This document shows, one piece after another, positions 1 through 8,840 of a stretch of 38,584 bases of DNA. Source of the DNA: Streptococcus sanguinis (GTDB taxonomy: Bacteria; Bacillota; Bacilli; Lactobacillales; Streptococcaceae). Position 1 is the first letter of the stretch; every line of letters starts with the position of its first letter. Under the pieces are notes generated by a model, which was not told the DNA's origin, ran no database searches, and was given only the letters and a program-made list of their open reading frames with translations. Location: NCBI RefSeq assembly GCF_003943655.1, contig NZ_RJMM01000010.1, positions 1-38,584 of the forward strand, written 5' to 3'. Made by a program: the position numbers and the translations under genes.

Positions 1-54
1 CTACATAACTAGTCATACTAAAAAAACCTACATAACTAGTCATACTAAAAAAAC
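1..54. repeat. 27-bp tandem direct repeat, two exact copies
   Basis: Positions 1-27 and 28-54 are identical 27-mers beginning CTACATAACTAGTCATACTA and ending in six A and one C. Each contains the short dyad TAGTCATACTA. The array touches the window edge, so it may have more copies outside. It lies just downstream of the groEL terminator. No second location of the unit was seen in this window. Confidence 0.8.
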
Positions 55-75
55 TGAACAAATCTGCTCAGTTTT
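43..75 (-). terminator. Rho-independent terminator of groES-groEL
   Basis: AAAACTGA (50-57) pairs with TCAGTTTT (68-75) around a 10-nt loop. On the minus strand the stem is followed by a run of T. It lies about 65 bp past the groEL stop codon and overlaps the second copy of the 27-bp repeat. Confidence 0.7.
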
Positions 76-138
76 CTAATTGATAAATATAAGACAAAGA
101 TTATACCTAATTTATACGAATATATAATCCGTTATTTT

Positions 139-2066
<1,928 letters not shown>

Positions 2067-2090
2067 AGTTTTCCTCCAAAGATTGAATTT

Positions 2091-2117
2091 TTAGCACTCT
2101 AAACTATAGAGTGCTAA
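2091..2117. promoter_or_regulatory. CIRCE operator (HrcA binding site)
   Basis: TTAGCACTC (2091-2099), 9 bp, GAGTGCTAA (2109-2117) is a perfect match to the CIRCE inverted repeat. It lies between the groES promoter and its start codon, the standard position for HrcA heat-shock repression. Confidence 0.97.
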
Positions 2118-2129
2118 TCTATAGTTATT

Positions 2130-2157
2130 ATTTTATCACTTGGTCAGAAATAGTCAA
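2130..2157 (-). promoter_or_regulatory. SigA promoter of groES-groEL
   Basis: On the minus strand a -35 TTGACT (2152-2157) and a -10 TAAAAT (2130-2135) are separated by 16 bp. The predicted start point falls at the upstream edge of the CIRCE repeat, so HrcA binding would block initiation. Confidence 0.75.
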
Positions 2158-2223
2158 GAAAAAAACCGGCTAGATGAAAGAAAAATTTTATTTTTTTGAT
2201 TTACTTGCTCCCAAAGTCAAAGA

Positions 2224-2263
2224 AATAAAAAACAAGTCCGAGCTAAAATTCTCTCAGACTTGT
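2224..2263 (-). terminator. Terminator of the lev PTS operon
   Basis: ACAAGTCCGAG (2232-2242) pairs with CTCAGACTTGT (2253-2263) with one internal mismatch. On the minus strand it is followed by a T-rich tract. It lies just past the small membrane gene that ends at 2279. Confidence 0.8.
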
Positions 2264-2278
2264 CTTTAGGGGGAATGT

Positions 2279-2569
2279 CTATCTTGCAAGTTTTAGTTTT
2301 GCTTCAAAATCATCAATCACTTTTTGCAGATTTAGGCGTCCTCTATAGATACCATAGCCAAACAAAAGCATGGCTAAGATACCAAGTAGAGCTAGGACGA
2401 TTCCTGCAATAAGTGCTAGGAGATTGGTCTCATGAAAGAGATAAATCAGAACAAGACCGATGCTGGCAATGGCAAAGAAGAGACTGAACCAGCGTCCTAG
2501 ATTTTCAATCATATGCTTCTGGTAGTGAATTTCTGTTTCATAGCCTTGAATCAATTCTTGTTCTGTCAT
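2279..2569 (-). CDS. Small two-TM membrane protein at the end of the lev operon (LevX position)
   Basis: The 96-residue protein has a charged N-terminus (about 1-24) that could form a helix, two hydrophobic segments (about 27-45 and 49-72), and a basic cytoplasmic tail. The ATG at 2569 was chosen because GGAGAAGATC precedes it; the longer reading begins with a TTG and has no ribosome site. It follows levG on the same strand and precedes the operon terminator. Position and size match the small levX gene that ends levDEFGX in S. mutans, but no conserved domain is recognised. Its role is unknown. An accessory or sensing role for the PTS is only an inference from position. Confidence 0.75.
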   Translation of the reverse strand: MTEQELIQGYETEIHYQKHMIENLGRWFSLFFAIASIGLVLIYLFHETNLLALIAGIVLALLGILAMLLFGYGIYRGRLNLQKVIDDFEAKLKLAR

Positions 2570-2663
2570 GATCTTCTCCGTTCTTTCTTTTACTCTGCTC
2601 AAACAAATTTATATTAGACTAGCAGCAAATCGGACTTACTGCCAGCCTAAAATTGAGCGAGAA

Positions 2664-3500
2664 TTAGTATTTAAGTTGAGGGTCAAAGATGCCAAGCGCT
2701 ACACCAATCAAAGCAATGACAACCAAGAGGAGCATAACGAGGTTTGGTGATACTTTTTTCTTGGCCATCAGCCACCAACAAAGCGTGATAAAGCCAGCTG
2801 TTAAGAGACCTGGATAAACACCATCAATCTTTTCTTGCAACTTCAGGAAAGCTTCGCCATCAGCATTTTTCAGCTCTAATGAAGTCGTTACAGATACCCA
2901 AGTTGCAGCAACTGCCCCGATAACCATACCACCAATGACACTGATTGCCTTACGAAGCGCCTGTCCTTTAGGTCCTACAAGGAATTCTACCGCCTTGTCC
3001 CCTAATTCATAGCCTTTGAAGTAGGCAAAGCGCATACCGCCATAGATGAGAACATTCCAGACAAGGATGTAGAAGAGAGCGCCGATAGGATTTCCACCTT
3101 TAGAGAGTCCAAGGGCAATCCCCAGCAGAACTGGAATCAAAGTTCCAACAACCAAAGAGTCACCGATACCTGCGATAGGTCCCATGAGACCGGCACGCAT
3201 ACCATTGATAGTTTCGCCGTCAACAGCGTCACCATTGGCACGCGCTTCTTCCAAACCAGCTGTAATCCCCACTACCAAAGCTCCAAGCTGAGGTTCTGTG
3301 TTGAAGAAAGCTGTATAGGTCTGCATAGCTTCTTTCTGCTCAGCTTTGTCTTTGTAGAGTTCTTCCACGATTGGCAGCATAGAGGTCAAGTAGCCGAAAG
3401 TCTGCATGTGCTCTTGAGAGAAGCAAGTCAAATGACCATAGTACCAATGGTGGAATGATTTCGCTAAAGTCTTTTTAGTTATTTTCTTTCTTTCAGCCAT
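2664..3500 (-). CDS. levG: PTS fructose/mannose-family transporter subunit IID
   Basis: This is the IID membrane subunit of the mannose-family phosphotransferase system, which works with IIC to form the sugar channel. The 278-residue protein has the family N-terminal region (KSFHHWYYGHLTCFSQEHMQ), the conserved GPIAGIGDSL motif, and C-terminal membrane segments ending LGIFDPQLKY. The ATG at 3500 is preceded by GAGGAGG and lies 1 bp after the levF stop codon; the longer reading would overlap levF with no ribosome site. It is the fourth gene of the operon. The substrate cannot be read from sequence, but the levDEFG-like gene order suggests fructose or mannose. Confidence 0.93.
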   Translation of the reverse strand: MAERKKITKKTLAKSFHHWYYGHLTCFSQEHMQTFGYLTSMLPIVEELYKDKAEQKEAMQTYTAFFNTEPQLGALVVGITAGLEEARANGDAVDGETINGMRAGLMGPIAGIGDSLVVGTLIPVLLGIALGLSKGGNPIGALFYILVWNVLIYGGMRFAYFKGYELGDKAVEFLVGPKGQALRKAISVIGGMVIGAVAATWVSVTTSLELKNADGEAFLKLQEKIDGVYPGLLTAGFITLCWWLMAKKKVSPNLVMLLLVVIALIGVALGIFDPQLKY

Positions 3501-3501
3501 C

Positions 3502-4347
3502 TTAGATATCCTCCTCATCGTCATCAAAATCAGCTCCACCAGCCGGCGCGGTTACTCGAGCTGATTTGATTACTTCCAATTCATAGTAAATTACTGCAAA
3601 AATCAATGAAACAACTGCACTGGCAACCAAATTAAGACCAAGTGACTTAGCCAAGGTGAAGCCCACAAAGAATGGGATAAAGTCAGCAGCCTTGGTAACG
3701 ATTTGTTTCAAGAGAATGGCAATACCGACACATGGGAGAAGAGCTCCGACTGTAAAGAGGGATTTCATGATGAAGCCATCCATTGGCAGGTGGGTTTTCA
3801 TCAGTTCAACCATATTCGGACCAAACTTCGTGATGATCATGGTTGGAAGGAAAGAGAAGACAAAGTGGGAAATCCAAGGATAGACCCAGTCAACAGCGTA
3901 AAGCTTTTTGAATTCGCCTTTTTCAACAGCTTTCCAACCAATATGTTGCCAAAGCAAGTTTGTAGTAGCTGTTCCATAGAAGAGAACTGTACCGATAGTA
4001 CCAACTGCTGCTCCGATTGGTGCAGCTGCTGCAGCGATAGCAGATTCAGACGTGATTCCTTTAGAGTGAACAAACAAGATTGCGAGAGGAATCCCAATGT
4101 AAGAGATCGCCCGCACGTCAGCGGAAACTGTACCACCTGGTGTTACCAGAGCGATATAGAGGACCTGAAGGGCTACCCCAACCATAATCCCTGTTTTTAA
4201 ATCTCCAAGAATCAAGCCACTAATCAAGCCTCCGACCAGAGGACGTCCCAGAGTGTAGTTACCAATACTAGAACCACCCATACCAGGCATAGAAGCTAAA
4301 CTAGCAAAAAGACCCAGTAAAGCGGCTTGCAGCCAAGAAATTGTCAT
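3502..4347 (-). CDS. levF: PTS fructose/mannose-family transporter subunit IIC
   Basis: This is the polytopic IIC channel subunit of a mannose-family PTS. The 281-residue protein opens with ISWLQAALLGLFASLASMPG. It has many hydrophobic segments and the conserved GDLKTGIMVGVALQVLYIALVTPGG-type core around residues 48-72. The start has AAGGAGA upstream. An unusual feature is the strongly acidic C-terminus (GGADFDDDEEDI). The IIA subunit encoded by levD ends in a very similar acidic tail. The levE gene lies 27 bp upstream and levG 1 bp downstream, so it is a single operon. Confidence 0.93.
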   Translation of the reverse strand: MTISWLQAALLGLFASLASMPGMGGSSIGNYTLGRPLVGGLISGLILGDLKTGIMVGVALQVLYIALVTPGGTVSADVRAISYIGIPLAILFVHSKGITSESAIAAAAAPIGAAVGTIGTVLFYGTATTNLLWQHIGWKAVEKGEFKKLYAVDWVYPWISHFVFSFLPTMIITKFGPNMVELMKTHLPMDGFIMKSLFTVGALLPCVGIAILLKQIVTKAADFIPFFVGFTLAKSLGLNLVASAVVSLIFAVIYYELEVIKSARVTAPAGGADFDDDEEDI

Positions 4348-4374
4348 AATAGACTCTCCTTTTCATTATTGTAA

Positions 4375-4869
4375 TTAAAAACCAAATTTAGACTTGAAAT
4401 CGCTCCAGTAACCGATGGAAACATCTGGTAAGAGCTGGAATTTGACTTTGTAGCCAGCTTTTTCGATCGCCTCAATCGCTTCTGCTTCTTCTTGTGTGAT
4501 GGACTGGTTGTTACCCAGCTTAACAGCCCCCGGACGGTCATTAGCAGGACCGACGATGATTTCCTTAACATCCCCAGGTACAAAACCTTGGTCCACTAAT
4601 ATTTCCTTCATGTCCACAGGATTTTTTGTAATGAGGAAATAGCGACTGTCTGACTCTGTGACCTTGCCTGATTTTTCCTTGAAGGCTTCCTTGGTCCAAA
4701 CAAAAGTCTTCTTATCAGAAGCTCCTTTATAGGCCTGAATCAAAACCTTGTTCCCTGCCGCAGCATTATTAACTGCAATAAGGCCATCACATGGGTATTC
4801 CTTAGCCCAGCGAGTGACTGTTTGACCGTGGATCATGCGGTCGTCAATCCGTACAAATGATACTGTCAT
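4375..4869 (-). CDS. levE: PTS fructose/mannose-family phosphotransferase subunit IIB
   Basis: This cytoplasmic IIB subunit takes phosphate from IIA and passes it to the incoming sugar. The 164-residue protein begins MTVSFVRIDDRMIHGQ; His14 in the RMIHGQ motif is the phosphorylated residue in this family. The length is standard for a stand-alone IIB. IIA and IIB are separate genes here, as in LevD/LevE, rather than the fused ManL IIAB of the main streptococcal mannose PTS. The upstream ribosome site is AAGGAG. Confidence 0.93.
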   Translation of the reverse strand: MTVSFVRIDDRMIHGQTVTRWAKEYPCDGLIAVNNAAAGNKVLIQAYKGASDKKTFVWTKEAFKEKSGKVTESDSRYFLITKNPVDMKEILVDQGFVPGDVKEIIVGPANDRPGAVKLGNNQSITQEEAEAIEAIEKAGYKVKFQLLPDVSIGYWSDFKSKFGF

Positions 4870-4912
4870 CTTTAAAATCTCCTTTTATCTTTTATAATGT
4901 ATAGCGGAAGCA

Positions 4913-5350
4913 CTAAATGTCATCTTCATCTTCGTCAGCTGCATCGCTTACGACTTCAAATTCCTGCAAAGCAGCTGTAGCCTCGGAAAGGATGGCCTGA
5001 GCCAGCTCTTTTCCGTCCAAGATGTCTTTCATAACCAAGCCAGTCAGTCCCATGGTCAGGTTCAAACCGCCCAAGATAACTGCTGAGTCAAGCTTACCCA
5101 TGTCAGCTAAGACGCTAGCTGCTGTCGTCAGAGGACTGCCTCCTACAATATCAGCCAGAACTAAGACACTGTCATCAGCGCTTAAGCCAGACAAGGCCTG
5201 AGTAAAATCAACTGCAAAATCATCAACTGACTTGCCCTCCTGAAGACCGACCGCAATCACCTGATCCGTCTTGTCTCCGGCAAACATCTTCAAGGAACTC
5301 TGTACGCCTGCAGCCAGTCCCCCATGGCTGACCAGTACAAGGTATTTCAT
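4913..5350 (-). CDS. levD: PTS fructose/mannose-family phosphotransferase subunit IIA
   Basis: This IIA subunit accepts phosphate from HPr. The 145-residue protein starts MKYLVLVSHGGLAAG, and His9 is the family phosphorylation site. It contains the DIVGGSPLT and NLTMGL motifs of the ManX/LevD fold. The C-terminus is a clearly acidic tail (DAADEDEDDI) similar to that of levF. It is the first gene of the operon and has AGGAGGC upstream. A 220-bp regulatory region carrying a cre site and repeated operator-like motifs separates it from the four-component regulator genes. Confidence 0.93.
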   Translation of the reverse strand: MKYLVLVSHGGLAAGVQSSLKMFAGDKTDQVIAVGLQEGKSVDDFAVDFTQALSGLSADDSVLVLADIVGGSPLTTAASVLADMGKLDSAVILGGLNLTMGLTGLVMKDILDGKELAQAILSEATAALQEFEVVSDAADEDEDDI

Positions 5351-5432
5351 CTTTCCTGCCTCCTTTATCCTTCAATTTCTTAGCCAAGTCAGGCTTTAGA
5401 TGACGAAGGATTTATTGATGATTTTATTGTAC

Positions 5433-5461
5433 AGAATATGGAACCGGTTTCATATTGTCAA
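5433..5461 (-). promoter_or_regulatory. Predicted promoter of levDEFG
   Basis: On the minus strand a consensus -35 TTGACA (5456-5461) and a -10 TATTCT (5433-5438) are separated by 17 bp. The spacer contains the complete cre site. The -35 overlaps the first of three TGACATTTG repeats. The weak -10 fits an activated promoter. Confidence 0.6.
5439..5452. promoter_or_regulatory. cre site (CcpA operator) in the levD promoter spacer
   Basis: TGGAACCGGTTTCA fits the catabolite-responsive element pattern TGNAANCGNNNNCA and is itself palindromic. It fills the spacer between the predicted -35 and -10, so CcpA binding would exclude RNA polymerase. Confidence 0.75.
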
Positions 5462-5511
5462 ATGTCACTTTGCCCAGATGACATTTGTTAGGAAAAATAT
5501 GACATTTGTCA
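5459..5511. promoter_or_regulatory. Three phased TGACATTTG motifs, candidate LevR operator
   Basis: CAAATGTCA at 5459-5467 (the inverse orientation), TGACATTTG at 5479-5487 and TGACATTTG at 5500-5508 are exact 9-bp matches spaced 20 and 21 bp apart, about two helical turns. The last extends to the dyad TGACA-TT-TGTCA (5500-5511). They lie directly upstream of the levD promoter. The response regulator encoded next door is the obvious candidate ligand; this is an inference. Confidence 0.65.
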
Positions 5512-5553
5512 TATTGGTCTAGTCAACTGTGCTTTTTTCTGGCTTAATTAGAA

Positions 5554-5585
5554 ATAAAAAAGAAAGCAGATTATTTTCCGCTTTC
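5554..5585 (-). terminator. Terminator of the four-component regulator operon
   Basis: GAAAGC(AGA) at 5562-5570 pairs with (TTCC)GCTTTC ending at 5585, followed on the minus strand by six T. The stem overlaps the last codons of the upstream gene. Confidence 0.7.
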
Positions 5586-6854
5586 TATTTCTCTTTGAAT
5601 GCTCGGTAGGGCACTGTCAATCTCTTGATTCTGCATAGCATTTTGAATCAGATAGTCCATCCGGTCCATCGTATGACGGTCTACTTCTAGACTGATGTCA
5701 ATGATAGAGCGATTCATCATGTGGTCTAGCCTCTCAGAAGTCAAGGAATCCAAGCCAAAATCATCAGCCTGTAAGATTTCTCTAGATTGCTGGCTTTTCA
5801 CTATAGATGGCAAGACCGAGGTCCCTTGCGATTTCTCAAATAGAGCCTGTTGGCTTTCTTTGTCCTGTGATAACAAGAGCATAAATTCCCAAGCTAACTT
5901 TTCTTGCTTGGTATTGGAAGACATGGCAAAGAGCGAGGTCTTGACCTGTGTTCCCATCACCTGGCTATTGGCTGTCGGCATCGGGATACAGGTCCAAGAA
6001 AAGCTAGAATACTTGGCAACATGGTAAGGGTAGGGCTTGTAGGTCCGATACTGGGCCAAACTCATGGGGTAGAAGGCCACCCGCCCCTCATCAAAATCAT
6101 TAGAAGTCACCTTATAGTGCTGGCTGAGCATATCTAGCTTGCTCATAAAGGCCAAGGCTTGGTGCATCTCTGAACTGTCTACATTGATACCGGATTTATC
6201 GGTAAGATGGCCGCCATAAGCTACCAGAGCTTGCTGCCAAGTGTAATCTGTTATACCGTACTGGTCCACCATACCATCACCATTAGTATCCTTTGTCACT
6301 TTCTTGCAAATCTCATAGAAATCCGCCAGGGTCCAACCTGACTCAGGAATGCTAATTCCTTCTTTTTCAAGCAGGTCTTTATTGACACACATCATGATAG
6401 GATTGCTCTCAACTGGAAGAGCATAGCTGACCCCCTGATATTGCCCAGCTTCATAAGCCACCGGATAAAAGGCTGTTCGTTCATCATCCGTTAGGAGGGT
6501 ATCCAAGGATTTGAGCGCGCCAGTCGAAGCCAACATGCTAAAGTCGTTTTCCGGTACCGTAAAGAGATCTGGCTGTTCGCCTCTCAGGACTTGCTCTGCC
6601 AGCCAGTCAGCGTAATCATCCTTGGGAATACCGCTTTCGTAGACGACCTTGACATGAGGATGCGTCTTTTCAAATTTTTTAATCAGGCTGTCCAAGACCT
6701 TGTTTTCGCGGCTGTTAGGCACATCCCAGCTAGAGCCAGCATAGACCCCGATACGAAGGACTTTTTCCTGAGCTGAAGCCCAAAAGACAAAAGCCAGAGC
6801 AACAGATATGATCAGGACAACCAGTAGGGCCAAATGTCTCAATCTCCACTTCAT
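5571..6854 (-). CDS. Family 1 extracellular sugar-binding protein of a LevQRST-like sensor
   Basis: The 427-residue solute-binding protein has an N-terminal hydrophobic segment (about 8-28) followed by an ABC-type carbohydrate-binding fold. There is no lipobox cysteine, so it is probably held by a signal anchor or released after ASA. It contains a calcium-loop-like DTNGDGMVDQYG near residues 190-201, as in MsmE-type binding proteins. No ABC permease genes are nearby. It overlaps the response-regulator gene by 4 nt (ATGA), so it is translationally coupled to the signalling genes. This matches one of the two accessory binding proteins (LevQ or LevT) of the S. mutans four-component system; which one is not certain. 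Confidence 0.85.
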   Translation of the reverse strand: MKWRLRHLALLVVLIISVALAFVFWASAQEKVLRIGVYAGSSWDVPNSRENKVLDSLIKKFEKTHPHVKVVYESGIPKDDYADWLAEQVLRGEQPDLFTVPENDFSMLASTGALKSLDTLLTDDERTAFYPVAYEAGQYQGVSYALPVESNPIMMCVNKDLLEKEGISIPESGWTLADFYEICKKVTKDTNGDGMVDQYGITDYTWQQALVAYGGHLTDKSGINVDSSEMHQALAFMSKLDMLSQHYKVTSNDFDEGRVAFYPMSLAQYRTYKPYPYHVAKYSSFSWTCIPMPTANSQVMGTQVKTSLFAMSSNTKQEKLAWEFMLLLSQDKESQQALFEKSQGTSVLPSIVKSQQSREILQADDFGLDSLTSERLDHMMNRSIIDISLEVDRHTMDRMDYLIQNAMQNQEIDSALPSIQREIESGK

Positions 6855-7534
6855 TTGTCGCTTTCCTTACTAAAATCTCTCTGGGTGACTCCGGTCTGCA
6901 CAGCCCAGATAGCCAGCTGGGTTCGGTCACGCAAGTTGAGCTTGGCTAGGATGCCTGACAGGTAATTTCGGACTGTCCCTTCTGATAGAAAGAGCTTGGC
7001 TGCAATTTCTTTATTAGAAATCCCAAAGCCAATCTGCTGGATAATCTTCCACTCCGTCCGGCTCATGTCCTCTATATTTTCTTCCGTCACTGTGATAGCA
7101 AAGTTGGACTGAGCCATCTGTGAAAAGATTTTGAAGACCTTGGTGGCAATATTGGGATTGATCATAGCTCCGCCTCGATAGACTGTCTGAATAGCTTCGT
7201 GAAGTTCTTCTGTCGAAACCCCTTTGAGAATATAACCAGACGCACCGTATTTGAGAGCGGAGAAGATAAATTCATCGTCATCAAAGGTCGTCAGAATGAT
7301 AATCTTAACATCTGGATACTGCTCCTTGACAGCCTTGGTACAGAGAACACCGTCCATGACTGGCATGCGAATATCCATCAAAATCACATCTGGGCGCACC
7401 CGATGAAGCTTTTCCAGCACTTCCTTGCCGTCTCCGACTGTCCCGACAACCTCAATATCTGCGTGGGCAGACAGGATGATTTGCAGAGACTCGCGAATCA
7501 AGGCCTGATCGTCTGCTATTAAAACCTTAATCAT
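6851..7534 (-). CDS. levR: NarL/FixJ-type response regulator (LevR-like)
   Basis: This 227-residue two-domain regulator has a receiver domain (about 1-120) with phosphoacceptor Asp54 in ILMDIRMPVMDG and acidic DD at 8-9. A LuxR-type helix-turn-helix lies near residues 155-215 (GISNKEIAAKLFLSEGTVRN). The C-terminus is a short tail, TQRDFSKESDK. It overlaps the kinase gene by 8 nt upstream and the binding-protein gene by 4 nt downstream. Position next to levDEFG suggests it activates that operon, as LevR does in S. mutans. Three phased repeats near the levD promoter are candidate targets. Confidence 0.88.
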   Translation of the reverse strand: MIKVLIADDQALIRESLQIILSAHADIEVVGTVGDGKEVLEKLHRVRPDVILMDIRMPVMDGVLCTKAVKEQYPDVKIIILTTFDDDEFIFSALKYGASGYILKGVSTEELHEAIQTVYRGGAMINPNIATKVFKIFSQMAQSNFAITVTEENIEDMSRTEWKIIQQIGFGISNKEIAAKLFLSEGTVRNYLSGILAKLNLRDRTQLAIWAVQTGVTQRDFSKESDK

Positions 7535-8840
7535 GTCTTCCTCCTATTTTTGGGATTTCGATATGCGTGTAGAAACCGTCCCGATTTTCAAATCGGACGC
7601 TTCCGCCAATAATCATTAGGCGCTCCTGCATCTGCTTGAGGCCATAGCCATAGTGGAGTTCATCAAAACCAACACCATCATCCTGAATGGTCATTACATA
7701 GGACTCTTCCTCCAGCAACTCAATCCAGATAGTCTTGGCATGCCCATGGCGGACAGAGTTGGTAATAGACTCCTGAATCACCCGGAAGACAATGTCTTCC
7801 TTGGCGATATCCAAGTCAATATTATCCCATTCGTAACGGAGATGAATCTCCAAATTGGAGATGGCTTCATACTCACGGATAATCTTAATCAGAGCTTCCT
7901 TCAAAGTGTTATTTTCCAGAGCTCCCGGCCGCATTTTATTGAGCGAGCCTCGGACATCACGGATACCGTCTCGAACGACGACTGAGACATTATTGAGCTG
8001 CTCCTTAGCCCGATTGGTATCAATATCAACCAAGACCTTGACCGCATCAATACCCGCTGAAATTCCCGTTAGGGCATGGCCCAATGTATCGTGAATCTCT
8101 CTGGCAATCCGCTTCCGCTCTCGGTCTTCTGCTATTTTTTCAGACAAGGCCAGATAAGAGTTCAACTCGCGATTGGCCTGAGAAGCCATGCGCAGCTCTT
8201 CCTCAATCCGATGACGCTCTGTAATAGCCGACAAGATATAGAAGAGCAAGGAAATCATAAAGACAACGATATTGAGGGAGTAGAGAAAGTTCTTGCCAAA
8301 AAGCAGCAACAACCGGACGGACTCTGGGTAAAACCGAATATAGGTATCTAGAGAAGGCAACTTGATAAAGAGCGACATGAGGTCATAGTTGGACAAGAGC
8401 AGCATGCCAAAGCTCAAAATAATGAAAGAAAACCAGTACTTCTTGTCCTTGGAAGAATTGAACTCCTTAGAGCCATAGAAAATATCCGCAAACACCAAGA
8501 GGATCAAGCCATTGTAGGACGAGTGCAAGACGGAAAAGATGACCAGCATGAGCAGGATTTCAATAATAGTCGCCTTGTCATAGACGGACAGCTGATTGGG
8601 GTGGCGCTCGCGATAGTACATGACTAAAAGCAAACTACCATAGAGGCTAATTGATACCCAGAAAATCAAGCTGGGAGAGCCCGGAATAGCATCCAAACGC
8701 TCCAAAAGCGAGTGACTGAAGCCCTTAGCAGCTACATAGTTGGTCGCAAAGAGATAGATGGACGCATTATAGACAATGGCAACCAGATTGATGACCATCA
8801 AGGCTATTTTGCTGTAAAATATACTTTTTTGAGGTCTCAT
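7527..8840 (-). CDS. levS: Multipass sensor histidine kinase of the LevS type
   Basis: The 437-residue kinase has about six membrane segments in its first 205 residues, a coiled linker (about 207-245), a HisKA_3 domain with phosphoacceptor His250 in REIHDTLGHAL, and a HATPase domain with DDGVGF and YGLKQMQERL motifs. I chose ATG 8840, whose first base overlaps the stop codon of the upstream gene (TAATG) with GGGTGG as ribosome site; a GTG nine bases upstream is an alternative. It has no large extracellular domain, so ligand sensing would depend on the two exported sugar-binding proteins encoded on either side. It pairs with the adjacent NarL-type regulator. Confidence 0.88.
   Translation of the reverse strand: MRPQKSIFYSKIALMVINLVAIVYNASIYLFATNYVAAKGFSHSLLERLDAIPGSPSLIFWVSISLYGSLLLVMYYRERHPNQLSVYDKATIIEILLMLVIFSVLHSSYNGLILLVFADIFYGSKEFNSSKDKKYWFSFIILSFGMLLLSNYDLMSLFIKLPSLDTYIRFYPESVRLLLLFGKNFLYSLNIVVFMISLLFYILSAITERHRIEEELRMASQANRELNSYLALSEKIAEDRERKRIAREIHDTLGHALTGISAGIDAVKVLVDIDTNRAKEQLNNVSVVVRDGIRDVRGSLNKMRPGALENNTLKEALIKIIREYEAISNLEIHLRYEWDNIDLDIAKEDIVFRVIQESITNSVRHGHAKTIWIELLEEESYVMTIQDDGVGFDELHYGYGLKQMQERLMIIGGSVRFENRDGFYTHIEIPKIGGRHD

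Noticed and set aside
1-54. CRISPR array
   Set aside because: The repeats are directly adjacent without spacers and no cas genes are present.
115-122. Perfect TACGAATA CIN-box match on the plus strand
   Set aside because: It lies at the groEL 3-prime end, pointing antisense into groEL, with no gene and no T tract in front. An 8-mer match is expected about once by chance in a window of this size.
7828-7835. TACGAATG CIN-like match on the minus strand
   Set aside because: It is inside the levS coding region with no start codon or competence gene downstream.
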